Source of the DNA: Beroe forskalii
Taxonomy: Eukaryota > Ctenophora > Nuda > Beroida > Beroidae
Length of the DNA stretch: 64,000 bases
Direction: 5' to 3'
Assembly: GCA_011033025.1 (NCBI GenBank)
Contig: WFMF01000018.1
Coordinates: 744,001-808,000 of the forward strand
Shown here one piece after another: positions 9,700 through 20,414 of this stretch. Position numbers and translations under genes: made by a program. The notes under the pieces are model-generated. The model was not told the origin of the DNA. It worked only from the letters and a program-made list of their open reading frames with translations, and did no database searches. Every line of letters starts with the position of its first letter. The stretch's first letter is position 1.

Positions 9700-10290
9700 T
9701 GGCACGTATCACCAATGGCGCCATTGGTGCCAATGACACCACTAGATGGCACCAATGGAGATCCATTGACACCAATGGTGATGGCTGAAATGGTACCAAT
9801 GGTGCACCCTATCGCCATTGGTACCGTTGGCGATCACCATTGGATGCCAATGGTGGTAGACTGTAAAGGCCGAATGGTGCCATTAAGAAGCGATACTAAA
9901 GTCGAGATTTCCATTAAACTTTAATGGAAATCTCGACTTTAGTATCGCTTCTTAATGGCACCATTCGGCCTTTACAGTCTACCACCATTGTTGCTAAACA
10001 CGTATATCCCTGTTATCGTCGCGCGGCGCGCTTCAGAATCACTATCAGAACAGGGAAGCGCCGCGCGCGTACACACACCTATGCGGGTTTAGGAAGTACC
10101 ATTGGCATCCCCTTTAATTTAAAGGGGAGTGGCGCCAACGGTGCCATTCAAAATTAAATGACGCCAATGGAACCATTGGCGTCAATGGTGTCAAGGACAC
10201 CAATGGTGCCATTTAAATAGCGTCAATGGTGCCATTTAAATAGCGTCAATGGTGCCATTTAAATAGCTTCAATGGTGCCAACAACGCCGT
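9700..10290. repeat. CACCAATGG/CCATTGGTG word array
   Basis: Dozens of copies of caccaatgg and its reverse complement are mixed in both orientations (for example ggcgccattggtgccaatg). This makes the region self-complementary at many registers. Short spacers contain tttaaat. A related array is at 12,285-12,597. No coding role. Confidence 0.8.
9848..9990. repeat. 143-bp perfect palindrome (71-bp arms, 1-base centre)
   Basis: Bases 9,848-9,918 are the exact reverse complement of 9,920-9,990, with only c9919 between. It starts caatggtggtagactg and the centre is attaaactttaat. It lies in the segment missing from the other copy of the duplication, so it is a later addition here, a deletion there, or an assembly product. 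Confidence 0.95.
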
Positions 10291-10335
10291 TCCTCCTCAG
10301 AATATTTAGGCCGCATCTGGTTAGATGACCTGTCA

Positions 10336-10595
10336 GTCTCCCATATAAACGGGAGCCTTCATTATCTATGACAATGACGTCACTCAGAAAAATATAATTT
10401 AGCGCTTTAACTTTAAGCAGTAAGGTTTTGTCAGGCGTTGCCTGACCCCCTCGCGCGACGTCAGACAAGTAAGGTTAGGGTTCTGGTTAGGGTCAGGATT
10501 TGTTAGGTTTAGGATAAGGCAATGGTTAGGTTTAGGATACAGAAAAATTGACGTTTAGATCTGTGACGTTACTCAGATCCGTTTATATGGGAGAC
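10336..10595. mobile_element. MITE, 260 bp, with internal TTAGG-like sequence
   Basis: Terminal inverted repeats gtctcccatataaacgg and ccgtttatatgggagac are perfect over 17 bases. The interior includes gacgtcactcag/gacgttactcag near the ends and a degenerate ggttagggt run at about 10,470-10,540. Also inside is a gtcaggcgttgcctgacc hairpin near 10,434. Confidence 0.8.
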
Positions 10596-10599
10596 ATAC

Positions 10600-11374
10600 T
10601 AATACTATTAACCCCCTAGCCCGGTATATAGCTCGTCATCCCAGAGGATACTTTCAAGGGTTAATATTTAGCTTGCTTATTTTCGTCTAATCATGAACTT
10701 GGCTACTGTTATTTATTTCAAAGTGAGATCTTCCCCTAACCAGCAAGAACTAAGATAGGACCACTTTAGGGCTCCTTGTAACCAACCCCCAAGACCGTAA
10801 TTTGCAAGTGATGTAGAACTTGGGTGCGAGTCCGGCCATAGGCCCTGGACTATAGAACGTAATAATTTCATGTGACTTATGAACTTTCGTAGTTTGTAAT
10901 TTATGATTTTGAATAGAACAGGAGTAGAAAAACTATCAGATAAAAATCAAATAATAAAAATCAAATAGAAATACAATATAACTAAATAAAATATAATGAT
11001 AACGATTAACTAATAAATATATTAACGATATATTTATTTAGCAAGTATCGAGTCCTTCGAAACTAATGGCGGTCAGGCATCGGATCGGACTGGTTTGGAG
11101 GCACAGGAGCTCAGGAGGACATTCACATAGCACAGCTTCGCGATCAGGTTATCTGCACGCAAAGCTAGAATCCCAAATGTTTGCAGACCGGTGAGTTACC
11201 TGGTTGAATGGGCTTATTAGTTCTACGATAATAGCAATAGTATAAGAGTATGAACGCCGCTGAAATTGGAAGGTTATAAAATGGGAGTATGGAGAACAGA
11301 TCCAATCATGACACTGATGGCTCCTGATAAGAATCAGACTTATGGTATATGAAGTACGGTTAAAGACTAGAACC
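10600..11374. other. Non-coding stretch, nothing recognised
   Basis: AT-rich sequence with many stops in all frames and no convincing element ends. It lies between a MITE and the second copy of the 1.2-1.5 kb direct repeat. Confidence 0.5.
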
Positions 11375-12597
11375 TATGTGTCTTCCATAGGTCGAAAACT
11401 ACAGGTTTGAAAATTAGGTCGAAAGAAGGTCGAAAGGACATGTAGAATTTCACTGTGCCCCAGTCTGGATGGTTTTCTCAACAGGAACTATCTTTTCCTC
11501 GTCTATCTTGAAGATTGAAAGCATGATCTGCAATTTCCTAGCCAAGAAGGGTCTTCATTGAGCCCTTTCTACCTACCTTTTCAACTTACTTTTCGACCTG
11601 TTGCTTTCAACCTATGAGCAAACATCAGTAACCCTGGTGTATTACGCCGCGCCTTGGCGAGGGTGCTAAACTTAAACATGTGTGAAAATCGTAAAAATAC
11701 TACTAAACTACTGCTATTTACTAAACAAATTCAGCTATTTACTAAATAAACATTGATAAATGCGACCTTTCAGAGTCAGAGAATCAAGCAGTTAATACTG
11801 TCAAAGTGATGGGACTTGAGCTCTGAGCAGCTGGCATCCAGAATCTGGCCCATGCCCCCTAAAGCTCATTGCCACTGCAGGTGGCAATTGTAATTCTCTC
11901 AGCATGAACATTGCTATTGCTAACCACGAATTGAGCGACGGATTCAAATTTTGAATGTTTTTCTTCATGGTTTATTTTAGTTTTCATGTTTCATTTAGTA
12001 TGGTTATTAATATTGTAAAACTAAAAGGTAGCTTTTTGAAAATGTAAACAATACAGTTGTTATTCATCATCATGGGTTCTTTGAAAATAAATGGATACCA
12101 TTTTTATTTTTGACTGCTTTTGATCATTAACAGTTTTCGACAATAATCGAAAACATTGCTGTTATAAAGTTGGAAGATAATTCTGGTTACAAGATGATTC
12201 TGTTTAAATTTTATATTTTTAATTTGATTTACCTCGAATCTCGATACTGCAGGTGCAATATTGTCATATCGGGTGGCACGTATCACCAATGGCGCCATTG
12301 GTGCCAATGACACCACTTTTAGATGGCACCAATGGAGATCCATTGACACCAATGGTGATGGCTGAAATGGTACCAATGGTGCACCCTATCGCGCTTCAGA
12401 ACAGAGAAGCGCCGCGCGCGTACACACACCTATGCGGGCTTAGGAAGTACCATTGGCATCCCCTTTAATTTAAAGGGGAGTGGCGCCAACGGTGCCATTT
12501 AAAATTAAATGACGCCAATGGAACCATTGGCGTCAATGGTGTCAAGGACACCAATGGTGCCATTTAAATAGCGTCAATGGTGCCATTCAAATAGCGC
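11375..12597. repeat. Long direct repeat, copy 2 (about 1.22 kb)
   Basis: Second copy of 8,784-10,245. It contains the MITE at 11,386-11,616, the unique middle and the CACCAATGG array at about 12,285-12,597. The palindrome-containing segment is absent. Confidence 0.85.
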
Positions 12598-12599
12598 TT

Positions 12600-13668
12600 G
12601 CTAAACACGTATAATTATATCCCTGTGTCGGGCTGTGTGGCTCGCGCGGCGCGTACACACACTTGCCCTAACCAGCGCCCTGGTTTCGCGCACGGAGTGC
12701 GCGGCGCGGCAAGCCGCTGGTTAGGGGAAACACACACCTATTTTTTTTTTTTTTTGGTTGAGCTAGCCAAGACTCGCCGAGTAAATCCCGTTCTTAAATT
12801 GGGATAATTTGGCAATGGGCTTAGTTATGGAATACTCTCCTTTGTATTGCCAGATGTCTGATCCCCGCGAGGGGGTCAGATGACGTCGGACAATTTATGT
12901 ACCCCCTTTTGTTTCCCAATTTATTTCCCCCTTTATTTCCTCAATTGAACTCTTTTTTTATAACTTAGGTATCTATTGAAGTGAGTTTGCTGGTTTATAA
13001 GTATGTTTTAAAACAATCCAGTTAGCGTCTTAGCGCCCTTTACATCTAAATGTATTTCTCCAGTCAGCAGAAATTTCACCAGTTGCATCCTTTCCCCTTC
13101 CCCTTTTCTTGCGTCTTTGCGCCCATTGTGTTGAATTTTAGGAGAGTTATCCAATGCGGAAAGGAGTACCACTTACCTGGAGAGTCGCCACACTCTAGAG
13201 CTGCAGACAGTCTCTGATTACGATGAAGCTGGAACAAGAGAAAGGGTTCCTGATCAAAGAGGAAGCTGTTAACATACCAATGCTAGAAAACCAACGTAAT
13301 AGGGCATTTATTAAGTGATAGTGATGATCATGCTGAGAGTAAGGACGGCCACATTTAATAATGAGGAGGTTTTTCACGACATTGCACTAATTATAAAAAA
13401 AAGCCATAAGTCCAAGACATAATCTAAATAAACCTCCACTATTTCAATCTATTTCAAGATGGCCGTGGACTTATGAGAAAACTAGGGTATTATGGAGAAT
13501 TCTAGAAGAAATAGGTAATTGACGTATCTATAAAAGTAGGAAGAACGGCATGCAAAAGCTTAAATCAGTAGCAGATGACCAAAGCTGTGTTTGTGTTTTT
13601 GATTTGTGTGTTTGTTTGTTTTTTTTTGTTGTTGTTTTTTTTCCACTGTATTTCCTTAATTTCTTTTT
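12600..13668. other. Non-coding, hairpin-rich then unremarkable
   Basis: From 12,655 to 12,735 an imperfect hairpin pairs ccctaaccagcg with cgctggttaggg around a GC-rich loop. A similar ccctaacc...ggttaggg hairpin is at about 55,964-55,985. The rest (12,760-13,668) has no gene I can support. A short open stretch near 13,220-13,315 is too weak to call. Confidence 0.4.
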
Positions 13669-14130
13669 GGCTAAAAAATGGGTGGACTGTCTCCGCGGCG
13701 GACCCGCTGCGGACCCGGTGGACCCGTTGTGGGTCCGCTGCGGACTCCACCAAAGTCCACCAGGAAAATTTTTTGGTGGACTTTGGTGGACCCGCAGCGG
13801 ATTTTTTCGAAACTCCGCCGCGGAGTGGTGGGTCCGCTGCGGGTCCGCGCTCGAGCTCCGCCGCGCACTGGTGGACAGTCCACCGAAAAAGTCCACCCAA
13901 AAAGTCCACCAGGGAAAAATAATTGTGGAGGTAAGTCCGTTGCGGAGTCAGTGGACTCCACCGGGCGGAGTCCACTGGCGGAGTCGAGTCCACTGGCGGA
14001 CTCCACCAGTGGAGTCCACTGTGGACTCCACTCCACCAGTGGACCTGACTCCGCCAGTGGACTCGACTCCGCCAGTGGACTCGACTCCGCCAGTGGATTC
14101 CTGCCGGTGGAGTCCTCCAAATGGACCCGC
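13669..14130 (+). mobile_element. GTGGACTCC word-array element, copy A
   Basis: Starts ggctaaaaaatgggtggac, the same end as copies at 26,078 (+) and 15,929 (-). The interior is almost entirely built of gtggactcc, ggtggac, gcggac and their reverse complements, including a hairpin of aaagtccaccaggaaaattt with its inverse. No stop-free coding meaning: the length is open in several frames only because the words lack stops. Confidence 0.8.
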
Positions 14131-14177
14131 CTCAGTTTATGTACAAATTTTGTTTCAATTTCTCAATTTATTAATTA

Positions 14178-14606
14178 CTAGCAGGCTCGTTCATGTTGCT
14201 ACGCAGCATCACACTCGCCAATTTAGAACCTAAACAGTTCAAATTAATTAAAAAAAACTGTTTACCGCATCGAAAAATTCGAATCAGAAGCAAAAGTTGT
14301 TCAGTGGAGTAGCGCAACAAAATCAACAAAGCCAGAAATGAAATTCACCCTTCTCATATTACCATAACAAACGCAAGCATTTCCCTATCTGTCTGCGTGC
14401 ATACCGACACAAATCCATACACATCGACACAGTGCCCATACATGGTTTTCCCATTCTATTCTATAATGCGACACAATTACCCATACACACGCTGACACAA
14501 AATCACACACACACGCCGACGCAGTGCCCATACAGTTTCCCATTCTTATCCATGATGCCGACACAATAATCCACACACGCCGACACAAATCCATACTCTT
14601 ACCAAA
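14178..14606 (-). mobile_element. Helitron-like element, 3' end on the minus strand
   Basis: On the minus strand it ends gcctgCTAG followed by T, preceded by a degraded hairpin and by the family's gctgcgtagca segment. The matching accgcatcgaaaaattcgaatc lies at about 14,262-14,284. The rest carries a degenerate cgacacaaatccatacac minisatellite at 14,400-14,600. The 5' end is uncertain. Confidence 0.55.
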
Positions 14607-15297
14607 TCTTATATATAAGTAAAGTCACACGTGAATAATGTTTGTCTGTGCTTCCGTATACAATTAAATCTGAGCTTGCCAAAAAATATCAAGAGAAACG
14701 AAGGCTAAGCTGGGCTAAGTCGCGCCGTTGCTATGGATACAGATATTCTGCACGTGCAGATTTATGATCAGTTCGGCGTGAGGTGCTTTCTGATACGTTG
14801 TATATTGCTGCGGTTTAGCGTCTGAAGAACGACGTGTTTACTGTTTTCATTTGAAACTCAAGATCCGAAAATAGAGAACGGGTATGGATGGCATCGTGGA
14901 GGCTATTTCCGTTAGCATCTCTCCAAATATTTGTGACAGACGTCGTCGATTTAAATCAATGTAGTTGATGGTAACGGAAAATAATGAATTTACAGAAGTT
15001 TAGATTGAACAAAATCAAAATCAAACCGAATCGAATTTGGGCATAGCTCATCATGATATTGGAATACTGCTCTTGGCGTAAATCAATGCTTTGATTCAAC
15101 GTTCAGTATGAGTACGATCATCGGTTTTAATTTTTCAGATTTAAATTCATCATAAAAGCAAATTATAATGATCAAAACTTGTACGGTCCAGCATGACTAA
15201 AGTAACCAACGAATAATGGTAAATTCTGCTCCTTCATAAACTTTTTGAGAGCTTATTATTTATCCCATTATCTAGCAGGCCCAACGGGCCTTTCTAG
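14607..15297 (+). mobile_element. Non-autonomous Helitron, 691 bp
   Basis: Begins TCTTATATATAAG after an A and ends ggcccaacgggcc-tttCTAG before a T. This matches the Helitron rule of insertion between A and T without target duplication. Its first 150 bases align with the start of the 6,041 element (gagaaacgaaggctaagctg and cgcgccgttgctatgg). It has no open frame of note. Confidence 0.8.
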
Positions 15298-15311
15298 TTA
15301 ATATATAAAGA

Positions 15312-15445
15312 CTAGCAGGCCCGTTGGGCCTTCATCACACAACTCACTTGGCGCTGTTACGCAGCACCTCGTTCGCTATTTTTAGCACATATTTAAATTC
15401 ATATTGATTGAATACTTTTACCGCATCAAAAATTCCAATCAGATC
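15312..15445 (-). mobile_element. Helitron 3' end on the minus strand
   Basis: The plus strand reads ctagcaggcccgttgggcc, so the minus strand ends in hairpin plus tgCTAG followed by T. The family's gcagcacctcgttcgc and ccgcatcaaaaattcc segments follow. The element is interrupted or ended by the GTGGACTCC array that begins at about 15,453. Confidence 0.7.
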
Positions 15446-15452
15446 AAAAAGT

Positions 15453-15929
15453 GAGTCGGACTCGTCCGGTGGAGTCCGAGGACTCCGCTGGTGGAGTTTG
15501 TCCACCGGTGGACTCCGCTGGTGGACTCCACCTGTGGACTCCCGCTGGTGGGTTTGTCCACCGGTGGACTCGCTGGTGGACTCCACCTGTGGACTCCGCT
15601 GGTGGACCAAAAGTCCGCTGGGTGGAGTCCGCTGGTGGAGTCCTTCGGTGGACAAAACTCCACGGTGGACTCCATTCCACGGCGGACTTTTTCCTGGTGG
15701 ACTTTTTAGGTGGACTTTCGGTGGACTGTCCACCAGTGCGCGGCGGAGCCTGAGCGGACCCGCAGCGGACCCACCCACTCGCGGCGGGTTTCGAAAAAAG
15801 TCCGCTGCGGGGTCCACCAAAATCCGCAAAAATTTTTCCTGGTGGACTTTGGTGGAGATCCGCGGCGGACCCGCAGTCGGTCCACCGCAGCGGGTCCGCC
15901 GCAGAGTTGAGTCCACCCATTTTTTAGCC
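15453..15929 (-). mobile_element. GTGGACTCC word-array element, copy B
   Basis: Minus-strand relative of the 13,669 and 26,078 copies. Its right end is gtccacccattttttagcc. The interior is made of ctggtggac, gtggagtcc and gcggac words in both orientations. It lies in or next to a Helitron end. Confidence 0.8.
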
Positions 15930-16987
15930 TTCTTTTTGGTATACTCGTTGAAACTGGTAGTCTTAGCAATCAGTGCGATTTCTCTTCTTCGAGGCTTCAA
16001 TTGTCAACTGAGGTCTATGCTTCTGTGATGTCTAAGAGAATCAATCCCGGTCCTTCGTTGTTTTTGTTTTATTCCAAGACCGACAAGTAACATATTTTCT
16101 CAAGCTACGAGGGTGCCCATTCGTTATTCGTTTCAAGGGAAACCATGGGGGGACTACCAGTATAGTTTTCTTTGGTTTTTATATAATTCTTAAGTGTTTT
16201 TCCGAATAATCTTCTGAATTAAATTTGGGAAAAAACTACCAATTAAAAAGCTAGTCGTTGAAAAAAATAAAAATTAATTGGGTGTTTAGAATATCACCCA
16301 AGAACCCCCATATCATTATCATGAAGATGCTGGGCTTTTTAAATCCCACTTTGTTAAAACAAAATACTGCCCAAATTGGGATCTTAGGATCCCTATAAAT
16401 CCCAATGAAATACTGCACCATTGCCCCATCTTGAGAATTTCCCTTTAAATTCCGAAGAATCGCCATTGGGCCCCTCATGAAAAATTCCCCATAAATGCCC
16501 GTATAGTTAATCAATGAAAAAACTGCGCCATTGCGCCCATCATAGGGAAAATAACGAAAAGATTAATAAAATGATTTGAAGAAAATTCAAAAATAGTCGG
16601 GGAAAAAGGGTACACCTGCATATATCTCCATCATAAGCAGTATTATGAATGACAGAGCTATTCGAGATAAAATACCCTACCAGTTCCCTACAAATCTACC
16701 CGTACACCCATAATCATTAGAGTGGAAGAATGTTAAAGAGATAATTAAATTAGCCTGCCGAAAAAGAATTTTGCAACAATGTACCCATCATTGAAATATT
16801 AACACAGGTAAAGATAAAAATTGCACCGCCAAGAAAATGGTGATGATTTCAGTAAAGATACTTTAAACGGCAGCAGGCCATGAAAATAGTGTTGGCGATG
16901 GAAACTTTAGGCTAAGGCGATTATAAAAAAAAGATTTTAAAAAGCCCCCCAGGGGTTTTTGGTTTTAAAATGGCTTGCCCGGTTGGC
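15930..16987. other. Non-coding stretch before the assembly gap
   Basis: AT-rich, no gene seen. From about 16,300 to 16,510 there are many short cccaatg/cattggg words in both orientations, a weak example of the word-array pattern seen elsewhere. Confidence 0.4.
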
Positions 16988-17087
16988 NNNNNNNNNNNNN
17001 NNNNNNNNNNNNNNNNNNNNNNNNNNNNNNNNNNNNNNNNNNNNNNNNNNNNNNNNNNNNNNNNNNNNNNNNNNNNNNNNNNNNNNN
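16988..17087. other. Assembly gap (100 N)
   Basis: Exactly 100 N, the conventional size for a gap of unknown length. Continuity across this point is not proven. Confidence 0.98.
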
Positions 17088-17222
17088 GTTGTAAAATACA
17101 AAAGATCCCCAAACCCCAAAATGAAAAAAATTGGTAAAAAAATAATTGTGTTTAAATTCCTCGATAAAGTTTCAATGGACTGAGGGATTACCAGCACGGG
17201 ACAGCTGACCACGGCTATTATA

Positions 17223-17935
17223 TTGAATGCGAGGCAAGACGAAACCGCAATACTGTTGCGTGAATCCGTGTGCTTGATCAGCAGTCTTGTGCGGCACGCG
17301 ACGGACTACAAGAACACGTCTCACGGTATTTGGAGCAGAGTTGATCAGGCTCAGAAGACTATCATCAAGCTTCAGTCAGAACTGGTAATCGGTGAAAGAC
17401 AAGCAGATGGACAGTATCAGAACTACTGTTGAGACGTCAGTGTCCGAACACAGTGAAGGAGATCAAATCTGGCGCAGCAGTTCAAGGCAGTGAAGGGAAG
17501 GCCTGTCAGCCAGACAGTACTGCTGAAGAAGGTGGTTCAAGATGTCGTTCAGGGAAGATCTTGCCAAAATGTGATCTTCGGCCTCGAAAAACGAAGAAGA
17601 TTTGGGTATCAAGGTGAACGAATTCTTCAGTCATTGGGGGAGAAAACCCCGTATTGAAGCTTGCCGTGTTGGACAGGGAAACCCAGCGGCGGAACTGCAA
17701 GGCCTGTGAAGGTCACAACAACTTCGTCCATCACTTACGGACCAGATACTTGTCAAGTCAAGGAAACTTGCTTTCTTAGATAAGTATAAGAAAGTTTTCA
17801 TCAACCCAGGACAAGATCTCAGAGAAAGAACAACGAGGGGGCTGGGTGAAGGAGGTAAAGCAACGTCAGAAGGGACAAGGAAAGAGACACTATACATAGA
17901 AACGGGCAGTATGTAGCGTTAAAGGAGTACAACAT
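17223..17935 (+). pseudogene. Degraded non-LTR retrotransposon ORF1
   Basis: Read through several frames, the segment carries pieces typical of LINE ORF1 proteins. First comes a helical stretch (WSRVDQAQKTIIKLQSEL). A following piece reads N-E-E-D-L-G-I-K-V-N-E-F-F-S-H and K-P-R-I-E-A-C-R-V-G. The last piece holds R-P-V-K-V-T and LVKSRKLAFLDKYKKVF, then F-I-N-P and V-K-E-V-K-Q-R. This order (coiled coil, then the RRM-like region with RPVKV and DKYKxVFI) is a familiar ORF1 layout. At least three frameshifts or stops break it, so it cannot encode protein. No RT follows. Confidence 0.75.
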
Positions 17936-17939
17936 AGTG

Positions 17940-18727
17940 ACGTGTACTGTATGTGATAATCAGCAAGGAGACTCGCTCGGTGGCAAATTTTGATTTTGAA
18001 TCTGATTAACTGAGTTTGTATGTGTTTTTAGTTTCTTGATGTAGTACACAAGACTTGGTAGTCTTCGATCATTTGAAATTAACATTGATCACGTAGAGTT
18101 AAAATCTCTTTCAAAATCATTTTTGATTAATGCTGTGCCTGTAAAGGGATTTTATGTTAGGCATGTATTATAATATATTATTTTTCTTTTCAAAGCCCTT
18201 AGTGGTGCCCCATGCGGGTTTTCAACCAAAATAGATTAACTGTATTGGAACATTTTGTGTTGTTTACTTCTCTTTCTATCAACAACCCAACATTGAAATG
18301 AATGGCAATTAGCGGTTTTATTTCTTAAAAACCTAGAATTTTTCATTTTTGAGTTCAGTTTGCTATGGAAACTCATTAATAGTTGCTGAGGAATTCATGG
18401 CAACCTGAAATCTCGAAATTCAGCGTTGACTGGTCATGAATCATGATTACTGAAACTTTACACAAAATCAGGAAATATCTATCCTTTATGATGAAGTAAT
18501 CAAAACGAAAATGTGGCCTGGATCTAAATGTCAAAAAATCTTCCAATTTTTAGATTCGGTTGCTATAGGAACCCCTGTGGTTGCTATGGATGTCATAGCA
18601 ACCTAAAAATCTCAGAATCCGCCATTCTTTGGTTATATTTAAGAAATATTTTTTACAGAATCGAAATATTTACCGTATTTTTCGAATGATCAAAAAAAAG
18701 TAAAGGGGTCAAGACTTTTGGCGTACC
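17940..18727. other. Non-coding stretch, nothing recognised
   Basis: AT-rich sequence with gttgctat words repeated a few times (18,360-18,600). There is no gene, RNA or element end I can support. Confidence 0.4.
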
Positions 18728-19816
18728 CTGTGGTATATACATAATACATGATGTAAATATGGACCAATTCTATATTGGTAAACTGGTAGAGCGATGGCAG
18801 AATGTCTGCATGTAATTATACACACAGTGCTGGTCACATGGTACAATCGTGGTACTGTCTTCCAAAGTGTGTAATTGTGTACGTCATCAATGGATAGCGA
18901 TGCAATGACCATGATGTACATTTTACAGTGACAATTTATGAATGTGTGTCGTACTTCAGAACAACATTCACGCTGTACACAAACCACAATATGTTATTGC
19001 ATTTGATCACACATTGATTTCGAACCCTTTGTTCATTTCGTACCCCATTTTTAAGGGTGTTAAAGTTGGTCCGTCGTTAATCCGTTGATTGCACCTTCCA
19101 GAAATAGTTATTATTTATTTAAATAAACGGACAGCATTAGTTTGTTTATTGCCATTTTTCCTTTTAATTCATTAGAACTTCCTGCAATTCTTTGTAAAAA
19201 ATGTTATTGGTTATATCAAGTCCATGTCAATTAAGTCATTTTGATAAATATATCATTGTCAAATGCATTTCAGGAAGTGTTGATTCCAATTTCCAGGCAT
19301 ATGATAGATGTAATAATCTGCCGTTAAATTTCGCACGTCAGTCACATTTATATATTTTTATACCTACCTAAGTACCTAACTACAAACTACAGGACAGATC
19401 AAGTGCTGTTTAATAATACCGAGTTGACGGGGTGAAAGGGTAAAATTTAACAACCACGATGAACCCCGAAGAATTTAACTCAATTTTGAATATTTTCATA
19501 TCTGCGAGTGCAGCTTATCAAAAATGTGCCAAATTTCATTGATAAAATTGGTAGCATTTTGGTAAGAAAGAAATAACAAAATGGGGGTCAGTATAAGGGG
19601 TTCACCATGGGGTCAGTGGGGTTCACCAAGGGGTCAGTAAGGGGTCGATATTGGTTCATTTCAAGATAGATTTTGAAGTTCAAATCGACGAAAATTGGGT
19701 TCAAGAGATTAGTACGATCAAATTTTGATGTGATCCATGTATACAATTACGTGGAAAACATCATATTGTGATTTATGTACAGCGTGAATGCTGTATTGAA
19801 GTACCGAAACAGATAT

Positions 19817-19913
19817 TTTAGTTCTTTCTGAGTAGACTCAATTAGAAGCAGTTTTCAAATTACTCGAGCTTCATTAAAGTGCTTATAATTGAGTCAACTC
19901 AGAAAGAACTAAA
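19817..19913. repeat. Hairpin inside the 1.7-kb element
   Basis: tttagttctttctgagtaga pairs with the inverse at 19,886-19,913 (tcaactcagaaagaactaaa), about 28-bp arms with a few mismatches and a 40-base loop. Confidence 0.8.
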
Positions 19914-19974
19914 AATTTCGAAAATACCAGTTGTCATGAGACTCAGAAACAGCGCACTGCTACTAAGCTACTAC

Positions 19975-20154
19975 GGGTGGGCGACATCTCATCTCAGGAC
20001 ATTTCATCTTAGGATCAGGACACTTCATCTCCCAGTCTGACCCTTGCCATAACCCTTACCCAAACCCAAGACCCTAACCTTTGCGTAGAGCCTGACATAT
20101 CGCGAATAAAGTGTCCTGAGATGAAGTGTCGTGAGATGAAATGTCCGTTCCCCC
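19975..20154. mobile_element. MITE of 180 bp with an 8-bp target duplication
   Basis: Flanked by gctactac on both sides (19,967-19,974 and 20,155-20,162). The ends gggtgggcgac and gtccgttccccc are imperfect inverted repeats. The inverted arms contain the words ggacatttcatct and gacacttcatctc, the same word as the 20-bp satellite at 27.1-32.9 kb. The middle has a run of cccttaccc/ccctaacc. An 8-bp duplication fits hAT-like or Merlin-like transposition. Confidence 0.82.
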
Positions 20155-20414
20155 GCTACTACATGCACCGAAACATGTACTGTAAAATGTCCTGTACCAA
20201 TTCCAATCTCTCATTATATCACCATCCATTTATGACGTACAACTACACTGACACACTACACACCACAGCTTCAAATGTATCACCTGATAATATCATGCGA
20301 CCGGCAATGTGTAGCGTGTATATAATTGTACATGCAGACATTCTGCCATTGCCTACCAGTTTACCCATATGGAATTGGTCCATATATTTACATAGTATAT
20401 ACTTATATAATGTG

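Larger units (their letters stand above)
8784..10245. repeat. Long direct repeat, copy 1 (about 1.46 kb)
   Basis: Nearly identical to 11,375-12,597, beginning tatgtgtctt and ending in the CACCAATGG word array. It differs mainly by an extra segment of about 235 bases (roughly 9,811-10,045) that contains the perfect palindrome. The pair looks like a segmental duplication of a transposon cluster. Confidence 0.85.
18728..20412. mobile_element. Inverted-repeat element of about 1.7 kb, with nested MITE
   Basis: The left arm (about 18,731-19,000) is matched in inverse by two right-arm pieces. One is 20,165-20,405 (catgcagacattctgccatt, accagtttaccc, aattggtccatata). The other is 19,745-19,805 (tacagcgtgaatgctgta and aatatgatgt inverses). 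The right arm is split by the insertion at 19,975-20,154. No coding. Confidence 0.7.

Noticed and set aside
9848..9990. microRNA precursor
   Set aside because: A perfect 71-bp stem with a one-base loop is not a normal precursor shape, and it is built partly from the surrounding repeat word.
10470..10540. Telomere-like ggttagggt sequence
   Set aside because: Degenerate, short, and inside a MITE. Similar ccctaacc/ggttaggg patches occur inside two other MITEs, so it is element sequence rather than a telomere remnant.
13145..13216. Possible continuation exon of the TSP1/kringle gene after tttag at 13,140
   Set aside because: It would be phase compatible and reads G-R-V-I-Q-C-G-K, but it ends at a stop after about 24 codons, has no donor, and matches no module. 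Too weak to annotate.
13550..14233. Pro/Ser-rich coding frames over the GTGGACTCC arrays (also at 15.4-16.0 kb and 26.1-26.6 kb)
   Set aside because: Open on both strands in several frames because the words lack stops; the copies share DNA words, not a protein frame.
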